From: DATBJJ01 sp036556425
Lineage (GTDB): Bacteria; Acidobacteriota; Vicinamibacteria; Vicinamibacterales; 2-12-FULL-66-21
Assembly (NCBI GenBank): GCA_036556425.1
Contig: DATBJJ010000066.1
Location: forward strand, 1 to 64,000
Length of the DNA stretch: 64,000 nucleotides
Reading direction: 5' to 3'
Every line of letters starts with the position of its first letter. The stretch's first letter is position 1. The translations under genes and the position numbers were made by a program. The notes beneath the pieces were generated by a model. That model was not told the DNA's origin, ran no database searches, and saw only the letters and a program-made list of their open reading frames with translations. Below, piece after piece: positions 24,051 through 32,002 of the stretch.

Positions 24051-25292
24051 GTGACAGGCTTCACACGCGACAATGGCCGTCTCACGTGCGACGGCGTTCC
24101 GCTCTCGGAGATCGCCGACGCGCACGGAACGCCGCTCTACGTTTACAGCGCCTCGACGATCGCCGCGCGGTACCGCGCCGTCGACGACGCGTTCGGTGCC
24201 TATCCGCACACGCTGCATTACGCGCTCAAGGCGAATTCGACGTTGGCGATCGTTCGGCTGCTGCGCAGCCTCGGCAGCCGCGTCGACGCGAACTCGGGCG
24301 GCGAGATCGACGTCGCGCTGCGCGCCGGGTTCATTCCTCCGGAGATCGTGTTCACCGGCGTGGGCAAGACGGACGCCGAGCTCGCGCAGGCGATCGAGCT
24401 GGGCGTGCGAACGATCAACGCCGAGTCCGAAGGCGAGCTCGACCGAATCGACGCGATCGCGTGCGCGCGTCAGACCCGCGCGCGCGTCGCGGTTCGCGTC
24501 AACCCCGACATCGACGCGAAGAGCCATCCGCACATTTCCACGGGCCTGAAGACGAACAAGTTCGGCGTGTCGATCGAGGAGGCGCGCGATCTGTCGGTTC
24601 GGACGCGAGACCGGAAGGGCATCGAGATCGTCGGCCTGCATACGCACGTCGGTTCGCAGATCATGGATCTCGAGCCGCTCACGCGCGCGGCGGCGGCGAT
24701 CGTGACGCTCGCGAAGGAGCTCGTCGCGGACGGCGTCGCGATCGAGCATCTCGATCTCGGCGGAGGGCTCGGCATTTCGTACGACGGCACGGCCGCGCCG
24801 ACGCCGCAGCAATACGCGGACGCGATCCTCCCCATGCTTCGAGACTCGGGATTGCCGATCATTCTCGAGCCCGGACGGAACATCGTCGGGCCCGCCGGCG
24901 CGCTGGTCGCGCGCGTCGTCGACGTCAAGGCGCAGCCCGGCGGCAAGCTGTTCGTCATTCTCGACGGCGGGATGACCGAGCTGATTCGGCCGATGCTCTA
25001 CAACGCGTTCCACCGCATCGAGCCGGTCGATCTTCGCGAGGGCTCGGACATCGTCGCGGACGTGGTCGGCCCGTTGTGCGAGAGCAGCGATACGCTCGGC
25101 AAGGATCGCCGCTTCCCGCAGCCGCGCGTCGGCGATCTGTTTGCGGTGCTCGACGCGGGCGCGTACGGATCGGTGATGGCGTCCAACTACAACCGCCGCA
25201 CGCTGCCCCCGGAAGTGCTCGTGCAGGGCGGCCGCGCGTGCGTCATTCGCCGCCGCCAAACGATCGACGACATGCTGGCGCTCGAGCTATGA
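24051..25292 (+). CDS. lysA: Diaminopimelate decarboxylase
   Basis: A 413-residue PLP enzyme of fold type III that converts meso-diaminopimelate to lysine. K60 in LHYALKAN is the Schiff-base lysine; HTHVGSQI, LDLGGGLGISY, EPGRNIVGPAG and the C-terminal CESSDTLGKDR and DAGAYGSVMASNYN motifs are all present. The GTG at 24051 places the first strand (FTRDNGRLTCDG) as in homologues. Its stop overlaps the tmk start (ATGA), indicating translational coupling. Confidence 0.95.
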   Translation: MTGFTRDNGRLTCDGVPLSEIADAHGTPLYVYSASTIAARYRAVDDAFGAYPHTLHYALKANSTLAIVRLLRSLGSRVDANSGGEIDVALRAGFIPPEIVFTGVGKTDAELAQAIELGVRTINAESEGELDRIDAIACARQTRARVAVRVNPDIDAKSHPHISTGLKTNKFGVSIEEARDLSVRTRDRKGIEIVGLHTHVGSQIMDLEPLTRAAAAIVTLAKELVADGVAIEHLDLGGGLGISYDGTAAPTPQQYADAILPMLRDSGLPIILEPGRNIVGPAGALVARVVDVKAQPGGKLFVILDGGMTELIRPMLYNAFHRIEPVDLREGSDIVADVVGPLCESSDTLGKDRRFPQPRVGDLFAVLDAGAYGSVMASNYNRRTLPPEVLVQGGRACVIRRRQTIDDMLALEL

Positions 25293-25891
25293 CCGGCTCA
25301 CTCGTCGTCTTCGAGGGCCTCGATCAGAGCGGAAAGCAGACGCAAGCGGAAACGCTCACGGATCACCTGACGTCGCAAGGGCGCACCTGCGCGCTGTTGT
25401 CGTTCCCCGACTACTCGACATCGATCGGACAGGAGATCGCCGCCGCGCTGAACGGCAGCCGCGACTATCCGGCCGACGTCCTCCAGTTGCTGTACGTCGC
25501 GAACCGCGGCGAGAAGCGCGCGTTCATCGAGGATGCGATCGCGAAGGGCATCGTGGTGGTGTGCGATCGCTACATGGCATCGAGCATCGCGTACGGCGAA
25601 GCGCACGGCGTCGATCCGCAATGGCTCACCGACATCCAGCGGTTTCTTCCCGTGCCGGATCTCACCGTCCTCCTGGACATCGCGCCGGAGACGGCGGCAG
25701 GGCGAAAAGCGGCCGGCCGCGATCGCTTCGAGCGCGACATGGCGCTCCTGTCACGCGTGCGCGCGAGCTACCGGCGGCAGGCTGCCGCGCCCGGGTGGAT
25801 TCGGCTCGACGGCGAACGCGAAAAGTCCGCCGTCGCCGCCGACGTCATCCGCGCGGTCGCGACGCGACTCGCGCTGCCGTCAGTGCGCTGA
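25289..25891 (+). CDS. tmk: Thymidylate kinase
   Basis: A 200-residue P-loop kinase phosphorylating dTMP to dTDP. The P-loop is GLDQSGKQT (10-18), and the DRY motif of the family appears as CDRYMASSIAYGEAHG. The LID region is RKAAGRDRFE. The P-loop has Gln at a position that is often Gly or Ala, a known variant in eukaryote-like TMPKs. It is coupled to lysA by ATGA and its last 47 nt overlap the convergent comF 3' end. Confidence 0.92.
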   Translation: MTGSLVVFEGLDQSGKQTQAETLTDHLTSQGRTCALLSFPDYSTSIGQEIAAALNGSRDYPADVLQLLYVANRGEKRAFIEDAIAKGIVVVCDRYMASSIAYGEAHGVDPQWLTDIQRFLPVPDLTVLLDIAPETAAGRKAAGRDRFERDMALLSRVRASYRRQAAAPGWIRLDGEREKSAVAADVIRAVATRLALPSVR

Positions 25892-26672
25892 CGTCCACCG
25901 CTCCCGCCGCTCGCAGCACGCGCGCGCAGGATTCGAGCGTCGCTCCCGTCGTCGCGACATCGTCGACGAGCACCACCCGCAGGCCGCCGACGTTCACGCC
26001 TCGGCGGAACACGAATGCGCCGCGCACGTTCGCGTGCCGCTTCGCGGCGGGCAGATCCGTCTGCGATCGCGTCGCCCTCGTACGATGGAGCGCGTCGACG
26101 ACCGGCAATCCAAGATGCCGCGCGAGATCCGCGGCTTGATTGAATCCGCGCGCGCGGCGGCGTCGAGGGTGCAGCGGGACGGGAATGACGATGGAGGCGC
26201 CGCCGAGAACGTCAGCCCCGGCCGATCGCATTCTGCGGCCCAACCCCCCGGCGAGCGATCGACACCCGCCGTATTTCAGCGCGTGAAGGATCGCGCGGAG
26301 CGAGCCTTCGTATGGCCCAATCGCGCGGCTGCGGCTGATCGACGATGGACGCCGGCGGCACCGCGCGCAGAGTCCGGACGCCGTGCTGAGGACCCTCCAC
26401 GTTTGAAGCACGTCTCCGCACCGCTGACACAACGGCGGAACGAATGGAGCGATCGAATTCCAGCAGCGCGAACAGACGGGACCGCGCGTCGGCTGCGCGA
26501 GCGGCGTCGCGCACGCCGCGCATTCCGGCGCCAGCAGGACGGCAATCAGACCGTCCGCGATCGTTTGGAGGATCGTGACGCTACGCCGGCTCGTCGGTGA
26601 TGTCGATGCGCTCGGCGTCTCCCCACAGCCGCTCGAGGGCGTAGAACTGGCGCGTGTGGGGTGAAAAGACAT
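25845..26672 (-). CDS. comF: ComF-family phosphoribosyltransferase-like protein
   Basis: ComF-type protein (275 residues from this start) linked to natural transformation in characterised bacteria. It has the N-terminal zinc ribbon (CAAC, CSRC, CQRC, CARC) and a PRTase domain ending in the PRPP loop VVLVDDVATTGAT. Homology begins only around residue 32 (TILQTIADGL), but no ATG, GTG or TTG exists between there and the ATG at 26672, which overlaps rsfS by 92 nt. Either the overlap is real or a rare start codon is used. Its 3' end overlaps tmk. dprA, another transformation gene, lies 4 kb away. Confidence 0.85.
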   Translation of the reverse strand: MSFHPTRASSTPSSGCGETPSASTSPTSRRSVTILQTIADGLIAVLLAPECAACATPLAQPTRGPVCSRCWNSIAPFVPPLCQRCGDVLQTWRVLSTASGLCARCRRRPSSISRSRAIGPYEGSLRAILHALKYGGCRSLAGGLGRRMRSAGADVLGGASIVIPVPLHPRRRRARGFNQAADLARHLGLPVVDALHRTRATRSQTDLPAAKRHANVRGAFVFRRGVNVGGLRVVLVDDVATTGATLESCARVLRAAGAVDVSALTAARVASRPRG

Positions 26673-27003
26673 GCACGATGAACGAGAAGAAATCCATCAG
26701 GACCCATTCGGATCGATCGTAGCCTTCGACGTGCGCCGGACGAATCTTGATCGCGCGGAGCGCCTCCTCCACGCTGTCCGCAATGGCCTTGACCTGGCGC
26801 TGGTTCTGACCCGAGCAGAGCACGAAGAAATCGGTGAACGCCGGCGTGCCGCGCAGGTCGAGCACGACGACGTCCGTGGCTTTCTTCTCGAGCGCCGCGC
26901 GAACGGCGCGAGTGACTTCGGGCGTGAGCCGCTTCGGCTTTGTCCTTGCCTTGGTTTCCGGCGAACCCGATGCGCGTGTTTTCGTTCGTTCCGTTTTCAT
27001 CAT
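26581..27003 (-). CDS. rsfS: Ribosomal silencing factor RsfS
   Basis: A 140-residue member of the Iojap/RsfS family that binds ribosomal protein uL14 and blocks subunit joining under starvation. Conserved elements are DVVVLDLRG-FTDFFVLCSG, RQVKAIADSVEE and EWVLMDFFSFIVHVFSP. A ~25-residue Lys/Thr-rich N-terminal extension precedes the domain. The ATG at 27003 overlaps the nadD stop (ATGA), the usual nadD-rsfS linkage. Confidence 0.93.
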   Translation of the reverse strand: MMKTERTKTRASGSPETKARTKPKRLTPEVTRAVRAALEKKATDVVVLDLRGTPAFTDFFVLCSGQNQRQVKAIADSVEEALRAIKIRPAHVEGYDRSEWVLMDFFSFIVHVFSPHTRQFYALERLWGDAERIDITDEPA

Positions 27004-27683
27004 GCAAGTGATCTGCCGAGCGTCTGCGCGCCGGCGCGCGCGTACAAACCGTGCTGATCGATGTAGGTCGCGACCGCCGGGGGCACGAGCCCCGTGATCG
27101 ATTCCCCCGCGTCCAGGCGCCGCCGGATGTCGGTCGACGAGACGTCGGGCGTCGCCGCATCCACCAGAAAAATCGTCGTCTTTGCCGCCGCGCGTTCCTG
27201 CCGCCGATCGGTCGTCATCCGCGAGGCGAGGAGCGGCAGCTTCGCCGGCAGCGCGGAAGCGGCATGGCCCGGCCGCGAGATCACGACGAAGTTCGCCATG
27301 TCGAGGACCTGCGGGTAGCGGCTCCATGTTTCGATTTCTGCGAACGCATCCGCTCCCGTGATGAAGAAAATCTGCGATGCCCTCGTGCCGCCGCCGCCGA
27401 AGCGCGCCAGCGTGTCGAACGTGTACGTCGGTTCGGTCTGGCCGATCTCGAGATCGCTGACCTGCAAACGATCCAGGCCGTTGGCCGCGAGCGCCGCCAT
27501 GGCGAACCGATGGAACCGCGACGCGGCCGGTTGTTGATGGCGGTGCGGAGGCGTGCCCGACGGCATGACGAGCACGAGATCGAGGTCGAGCGCGCGCTGC
27601 GCCGCGAGCGCCGTGTCGATGTGCCCGAGATGAACGGGATCGAACGTGCCGCCGAGAATGCCGATACGGGTGCCGAGTGTCAT
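27000..27683 (-). CDS. nadD: Nicotinate-nucleotide adenylyltransferase
   Basis: A 227-residue enzyme adenylating nicotinate mononucleotide in NAD synthesis. The nucleotidyltransferase signature GGTFDPVHLGH and the C-terminal VSSTDIRRRL motif are present. The start ATG at 27683 overlaps the obgE stop (ATGA); the upstream in-frame extension is Arg-rich and not family-like. Confidence 0.95.
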   Translation of the reverse strand: MTLGTRIGILGGTFDPVHLGHIDTALAAQRALDLDLVLVMPSGTPPHRHQQPAASRFHRFAMAALAANGLDRLQVSDLEIGQTEPTYTFDTLARFGGGGTRASQIFFITGADAFAEIETWSRYPQVLDMANFVVISRPGHAASALPAKLPLLASRMTTDRRQERAAAKTTIFLVDAATPDVSSTDIRRRLDAGESITGLVPPAVATYIDQHGLYARAGAQTLGRSLA

Positions 27684-28741
27684 TCCGCGGGAGCGGCGCT
27701 GGTGCCTCGATCGCGCGCGCGCGCGACCTCGCGCCACATCGCCTCGAGAAGCCGATCGAGTCCTTCGCCCGTCGCCGCAGAAACAGGGTAGAGCGGAATG
27801 CCCGACGACTGCAAATGCCGCTCGAGCCGCGTCAATCGCTCCGGATCATCGAGCGCATCGATCTTGTTGGCCGCAACGATCACCGGCTTGTCCGCGAGTC
27901 GTTCACCCGAGCTGTCGCGCCCAGGAAAGAGCGCGAGCTCGCGCGTGATGATCGTGAAATCGTCGACTGGCTCGCGCCCGCTCGCCGACGACAGATCGAC
28001 GACGTGCACGAGCACTTTCGTGCGCTCGAGATGGCTGAGAAACCTGTGCCCGAGACCGTGTCCGGTGTGCGCGCCTTCGATCAGGCCGGGGACGTCGGCG
28101 ACGACGAAGGAGCGGTCGTCCGAGAGACCGACCACGCCGAGATTCGGTATGAGCGTCGTGAACGGATAGTCCGCAATCTTCGGGCGCGCCGCCGAGATTC
28201 GCGAGATGAGCGTCGACTTTCCCGCGTTGGGAAAACCAACCAGACCGACGTCGGCGAGAAGCTTCAGATGAAGCCGCAGATCGCGCTCTTCGCCCGGCAA
28301 TCCCGGTTGCGCGTGGCGCGGCGCGCGATTGGTCGACGTCGCGAACTGCGCGTTGCCCCAGCCGCCGTTGCCGCCCTTCGCGATCACGACGCGCTCGCCG
28401 GCCGTCGTCATGTCGATCAACTGCACGAGCTCGTTCGTGTCGGGAACGCGCTCGTACACGACGGTGCCGACGGGAACCTTGAGCTCGATGTTCGTTCCCG
28501 CCTTGCCGCTGCGGTTGGAGCCCTCGCCGTGCGCGCCGCGGCCCGCCTCGAATTGTTTCTTGAACCGGTAGTTGACGAGCGTGTTGAGATTCGGATCGGC
28601 GACGATGTAGACGGATCCGCCAGGGCCGCCGTCGCCGCCGTCGGGTCCGCCGCGCGGGACGAATTTCTCCCGGCGGAAGCTGGCCGCGCCACGGCCGCCG
28701 TGGCCCGCGGCGACGTGGATGTCAACTTCGTCGACGAACAC
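27680..28741 (-). CDS. obgE: GTPase ObgE/CgtA
   Basis: A 353-residue ribosome-assembly GTPase. The N-terminal Gly-rich Obg domain (AGHGGRGAASFRREKFVPRGG, GGDGG) is followed by a G domain with G1 GFPNAGKST, G3 DVPGLIEGA and G4 NKID. The usual C-terminal Obg extension is reduced to a short Ala-rich tail. GTG start, 18 nt after rpmA. Confidence 0.96.
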   Translation of the reverse strand: MFVDEVDIHVAAGHGGRGAASFRREKFVPRGGPDGGDGGPGGSVYIVADPNLNTLVNYRFKKQFEAGRGAHGEGSNRSGKAGTNIELKVPVGTVVYERVPDTNELVQLIDMTTAGERVVIAKGGNGGWGNAQFATSTNRAPRHAQPGLPGEERDLRLHLKLLADVGLVGFPNAGKSTLISRISAARPKIADYPFTTLIPNLGVVGLSDDRSFVVADVPGLIEGAHTGHGLGHRFLSHLERTKVLVHVVDLSSASGREPVDDFTIITRELALFPGRDSSGERLADKPVIVAANKIDALDDPERLTRLERHLQSSGIPLYPVSAATGEGLDRLLEAMWREVARARDRGTSAAPAE

Positions 28742-28759
28742 GAGTTGACTTCCCGCTGA

Positions 28760-29017
28760 CTACTCCAGCGGCTGGACGCTGATGACGCGGCCCTTCGCGC
28801 CGTGATCTTCGAACTTCACGCGGCCGTCGATCTTCGCGAAGAGCGTGTCGTCCTTCCCGAGTCCGACGTTGCGGCCCGGACGGAACCGCCGTCCGCGCTG
28901 GCGCACGAGAATCGATCCGCCGGTCACGATGTTGCCGTCGAACCGCTTGACGCCGAGCCGCTGCGAGTTGCTATCGCGGCCGTTTCGAGAACTGCCTTGC
29001 CCTTTTTTTGTTGCCAT
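28760..29017 (-). CDS. rpmA: 50S ribosomal protein L27
   Basis: An 85-residue bL27. It begins MATKKGQGSSRNGRDSNSQR, so the flexible N-terminus is already in the mature E. coli-like form with no cleavable Firmicutes extension. GGSILVRQRG and GRNVGLGKDDTLFA are typical. It lies 4 nt after rplU and before obgE in the conserved rplU-rpmA-obgE order. Confidence 0.97.
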   Translation of the reverse strand: MATKKGQGSSRNGRDSNSQRLGVKRFDGNIVTGGSILVRQRGRRFRPGRNVGLGKDDTLFAKIDGRVKFEDHGAKGRVISVQPLE

Positions 29018-29021
29018 ATCT

Positions 29022-29336
29022 CTAGACCACGATGTCCTTGATGCGCACGAGCGTGTACGTGCATCGGTGCCCTTTGGTGCGGCGCATGCCCTTCCGGCGC
29101 TTCTTCTTGAAGACCCTAATCTTCGGGCCGCGCGATTCTCCCTGCACGACGCCCACGATCTTCACGTTCGCGACATACGGCGCGCCCGCGAGAACCTCGC
29201 CGCCCGACTTCTCGAGCACCAGCACCTGATCGATCGTGACTTCGTCACCCGGCGTCGCCTGGAACCGGTCCACGGTGATGACGTCGCCCGGCGCGACCTT
29301 CACCTGACGCCCGCCGCTCTGAATGATTGCGAACAC
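29022..29336 (-). CDS. rplU: 50S ribosomal protein L21
   Basis: A 104-residue bL21 with IIQSGGRQVKVAPGD at the start and the C-terminal KKRRKGMRRTKGHRC block. It heads the rplU-rpmA-obgE-nadD-rsfS-comF run. The 96 nt upstream contain a CTGCC...GGCAG stem but no promoter I can defend. Confidence 0.97.
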   Translation of the reverse strand: MFAIIQSGGRQVKVAPGDVITVDRFQATPGDEVTIDQVLVLEKSGGEVLAGAPYVANVKIVGVVQGESRGPKIRVFKKKRRKGMRRTKGHRCTYTLVRIKDIVV

Positions 29337-29432
29337 GGCAAAACTCCTGCGCCTGCCCTGTTTACGGGGTTTTTGGCAGCTTCGACAAAGGTACTAGCGT
29401 AGCACGGAAGCGGGACGGCGGGAAAATCGAGG

Positions 29433-30254
29433 TTATTTCACCAGGACGCGCGTGCCGCGGATCTTCTGCATGCTGAGGGTGTTCAGGAAGCTCGGGATGA
29501 GCTTGTCCATCAGCTCGAAGTACGACGACAGCGCCGGCGTGTTCGTCTGGGCCGGATACAGAATCTCTTCGCGAAGCGTTTCCGAGTAGAGCGTGGCGCC
29601 GGTGCGCCCGTCGATGTAAATCAGCTTTGGTTGAAGCGTGAAGCCCTTGCGCTCCTGATACATGCGCTGTTGAATCACGCGGCGGCGGCCCAACTGATCG
29701 AAGAACTCGCGCTCGACCGGCACGTAGCCCGCGGTTGCGAGCGGCGAGAAGAGCACGGTTCCCGTGATGATGAGCGGTCCCTGATACTCTTCGCCGACCT
29801 TCTTCCAGAACGCCACGTCCGAGAAGATGCTCTGGTACTTCTCGAGGTCCTTCTCGTTGCGAATCTTGACCGGATCGTTCTCAGCCGCTTGCGTGGGCGG
29901 CGGCAGCGGCGGAACGACCTGCTGACCGTCGGCGGCGCCGCCGGGCGTCGGCGGCGGGTCGGTCTTGACTTGATCCTTCGCGAGCTCGGTGAGATGCAGC
30001 GCTTCTGCGTCGATCACCCGGAGGCTGGACTTCGATCGCAGCTGACTGCGCAGCAGCCGCACCGTCTCGACATTCGCGTCCACGTCGTCGGTGCCGCCGC
30101 CGATGAAGCCTGCGATCAATACGCGCTGGAACATCGAGACGTCCATCTTCGGCTGGATGGGCGTTTCGATGGGGATCTCGTAGAAGCTGGTGCAGGCTCC
30201 GGAGCCCGCCAGCAGCCCGAGACTAACGATCGCGGCGGCGCTTCGCGCGGTCAT
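29433..30254 (-). CDS. Putative lipoprotein of unknown function
   Basis: A 273-residue exported protein. The leader ends at a cysteine in GSGAC (Cys21), a loose lipobox. The body alternates beta-prone segments (RVLIAGFIGGG, GPLIITGTVLF, PKLIYIDGRTGATLYSETL) with a Pro/Gln-rich insert (residues ~97-120). The pattern resembles periplasmic proteins that build an LpoB/CsgG-like fold, but I cannot assign it. Its start lies 32 nt inside the upstream TPR gene, so the pair is probably cotranscribed and translationally coupled. Confidence 0.7.
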   Translation of the reverse strand: MTARSAAAIVSLGLLAGSGACTSFYEIPIETPIQPKMDVSMFQRVLIAGFIGGGTDDVDANVETVRLLRSQLRSKSSLRVIDAEALHLTELAKDQVKTDPPPTPGGAADGQQVVPPLPPPTQAAENDPVKIRNEKDLEKYQSIFSDVAFWKKVGEEYQGPLIITGTVLFSPLATAGYVPVEREFFDQLGRRRVIQQRMYQERKGFTLQPKLIYIDGRTGATLYSETLREEILYPAQTNTPALSSYFELMDKLIPSFLNTLSMQKIRGTRVLVK

Positions 30255-30603
30255 TGATTTCTTTGAACAGATCGTAGTTTTGCCGGAACAGCAAGTTCTT
30301 CGGCTCGAGCGTCACGGCCTTTTCGTACGCTTCGCGAGCCTTGTCGAAGTTGCCTTGCTGCTCGTATGCGATCGCGAGATTATTCCATGCCGCGCCGTAC
30401 GTCGGATCGATCTGGACCGCCCGTTCCCAGCGGTACGTGGCTTCCTTCCAGAGGCCGTTCTGCGCGACTTTGATCCCGAATTCGACTTGCTCTTTCGCGT
30501 CCGAGCGCGCGTCCCCACCCGATGGCTCCGCCGCGATCGATGCGCGAGTGGCGGGCGCAAACGCAACGAGCGCCGTCGCGACGACAAGGGCTCGGACCAT
30601 CAT
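30223..30603 (-). CDS. Small exported TPR protein
   Basis: A 126-residue protein with a signal peptide (MMVRALVVATALVAFAPATRA) and two tetratricopeptide repeats (residues ~42-108: GLWKEATYRWERAVQIDP and GNFDKAREAYEKAVTLEP) ending in a basic tail. The -10 box at 30619 supports the MM start at 30603/30600. It overlaps the lipoprotein gene downstream and may serve as its protein-binding partner in the periplasm; that is inference from layout. Confidence 0.82.
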   Translation of the reverse strand: MMVRALVVATALVAFAPATRASIAAEPSGGDARSDAKEQVEFGIKVAQNGLWKEATYRWERAVQIDPTYGAAWNNLAIAYEQQGNFDKAREAYEKAVTLEPKNLLFRQNYDLFKEINDRAKRRRDR

Positions 30604-30618
30604 AGGGAACTCGGAATC

Positions 30619-30646
30619 ACTATAGCACCGGACCGCCGGGGTGCAA
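30619..30646 (-). promoter_or_regulatory. Promoter of the TPR/lipoprotein pair
   Basis: On the minus strand TATAGT (complement of 30619-30624) with TTGCAC 16 bp upstream (complement of 30641-30646). The -10 is good, the -35 only partial. It is back-to-back with the dprA promoter in a 317-bp divergent region. Confidence 0.5.
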
Positions 30647-30769
30647 CCGGTTTCGGCTGGCGATTCGAGCAAGCCACGTACCACGGTTCGGCCCGCGAGG
30701 ATGGGCTTTCGCGGCTCAACCAAAGCGCATTTTCGTAAGTCGTCGACGCGGTCCGTAAGAACGGAACGT

Positions 30770-30798
30770 TTGGCTGGCACACATCGGACGCCTATAAT
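30770..30798 (+). promoter_or_regulatory. Sigma-70-type promoter for dprA
   Basis: TTGGCT (30770-30775), 17-bp spacer, perfect TATAAT (30793-30798). The start point near 30805 gives a ~116-nt leader full of stem-loops. Confidence 0.65.
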
Positions 30799-30804
30799 GA
30801 AGAT

Positions 30805-30920
30805 CGAGAGGCCGGGCCACAGGCTGCCATCGCAGCGCGTGGCGCCGGCCTTTCGGCTTCTTGGGGACGTTACCCGAGTCGGATCGCGCCAGGCGGCACG
30901 CGCGAAAGAGACCGGCTCAG
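30805..30920 (+). promoter_or_regulatory. Highly structured 5' leader of dprA
   Basis: Stem 1 (30810-30850) has three nested perfect helices: GGCCGG/CCGGCC, GCCAC/GTGGC and GCTGC/GCAGC around a CATC loop, 16 bp in all with one bulged G, followed by TTT. A small GGG/CCC hairpin (about 30863-30875) follows. Stem 3 pairs GAGTCGG (30876-30882) with CCGGCTC (30912-30918), enclosing CGCGC/GCGCG, and ends 2 nt before the ATG, so it could hide the initiation region. I recognise no known riboswitch class. Confidence 0.5.
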
Positions 30921-31979
30921 ATGAACGCACGCCTTGCGGTTGCCGTCAGCATGTTACCGGCCGCGCGATCCCGCGCGGCCGCCGCCTTCAACGCGCTTCG
31001 ACACCGCACCGATATCGACCTGCTCGACAGCGTGCTCGCGGCGTGCGATGTCCCGGAGAGTCAGCGCGCGGACGCGGTTGAAATCGCACTCCATCGTGCG
31101 GACGCGGCGCTCGCCGAGGCGGCGCGTCTCGGCATCGGCGCGATCGCCTTCGACGACGACCGCTATCCACCGCTTCTCGCGTGCATTGTCGATCCTCCGC
31201 CGGTGCTCTGGGCCTGCGGCGATGTCACGATGTTGGCGCGCCCAATCGTCGCGATCGTCGGCTCGCGAGCGGCGACGCAGTATGCGCTCGACGTCGCGGA
31301 CAGGCTGAGCGCCGAGCTGGCACAGAAAGGCCTCGTCGTTGCCAGCGGCCTGGCGCGCGGCGCCGATTCCGCGGCGCATCGCGGGTGCCTCCGCGCGGGT
31401 GGGGGAACGGTTGCCGTACTGGGCTCGGGCCTCGACCGCGTTTATCCGCACGAGCACGAGGGGCTCGCGCGCGAGATCACACGAAATGGCCTGCTCCTCA
31501 GCGAGTTGGGGCCTGGCGCCGCGCCGCTGCCCGAGCACTTTCCGCTGCGCAACCGCATCATCTCCGGGATCTCGCTCGGCATCGTGGTCGTCGAAGCATC
31601 TGAGAAGAGCGGGTCCCTCATTACCGCACGCTGCGCCCTGGAACAGGGGCGCGACGTCATGGCCGTCCCCGGCAACGTCCTGTCCGGTCGCAATCGGGGA
31701 TCGCACAGTCTTCTCAAGGACGGGGCAAAGGTCGTCGAGTCTGCAGACGATATTCTTGACGGGCTCGGCTGGCCCGTCGCGCCAAGAGCCCTGGTTCAAG
31801 CCCCTAAATTATTGCAATCCGACGGTTTACTGGCTCGCATGGAAGCGGGGGAAGTCTACCGCCTCGACGAGCTGATGGAATTGACCGGTGTTCCAGGTAC
31901 CAGGCTCCTTCCTCGATTGATGGAGCTGGAGCTCGCCGGCCTGATCAGGAACACCGGGACCGGCTTCTCGCGACGCTGA
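30921..31979 (+). CDS. dprA: DNA-processing protein DprA (Smf)
   Basis: A 352-residue protein that loads RecA on incoming single-stranded DNA during transformation. The Rossmann-like core is clear: IVGSRAATQYA, VVASGLARGADSAAHRGCL, GTVAVLGSGLDRVYP, SELGPG, FPLRNRIISGIS, and EASEKSGSLITARCALEQGRDVMAVPGNV. A C-terminal winged-helix-like segment (residues ~285-352) follows. The ATG at 30921 places the SAM-like N-terminal domain correctly. topA follows after 23 nt, the usual order. Confidence 0.95.
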   Translation: MNARLAVAVSMLPAARSRAAAAFNALRHRTDIDLLDSVLAACDVPESQRADAVEIALHRADAALAEAARLGIGAIAFDDDRYPPLLACIVDPPPVLWACGDVTMLARPIVAIVGSRAATQYALDVADRLSAELAQKGLVVASGLARGADSAAHRGCLRAGGGTVAVLGSGLDRVYPHEHEGLAREITRNGLLLSELGPGAAPLPEHFPLRNRIISGISLGIVVVEASEKSGSLITARCALEQGRDVMAVPGNVLSGRNRGSHSLLKDGAKVVESADDILDGLGWPVAPRALVQAPKLLQSDGLLARMEAGEVYRLDELMELTGVPGTRLLPRLMELELAGLIRNTGTGFSRR

Positions 31980-32002
31980 GAGTTGAAAAGGTCGAAAACA
32001 GT

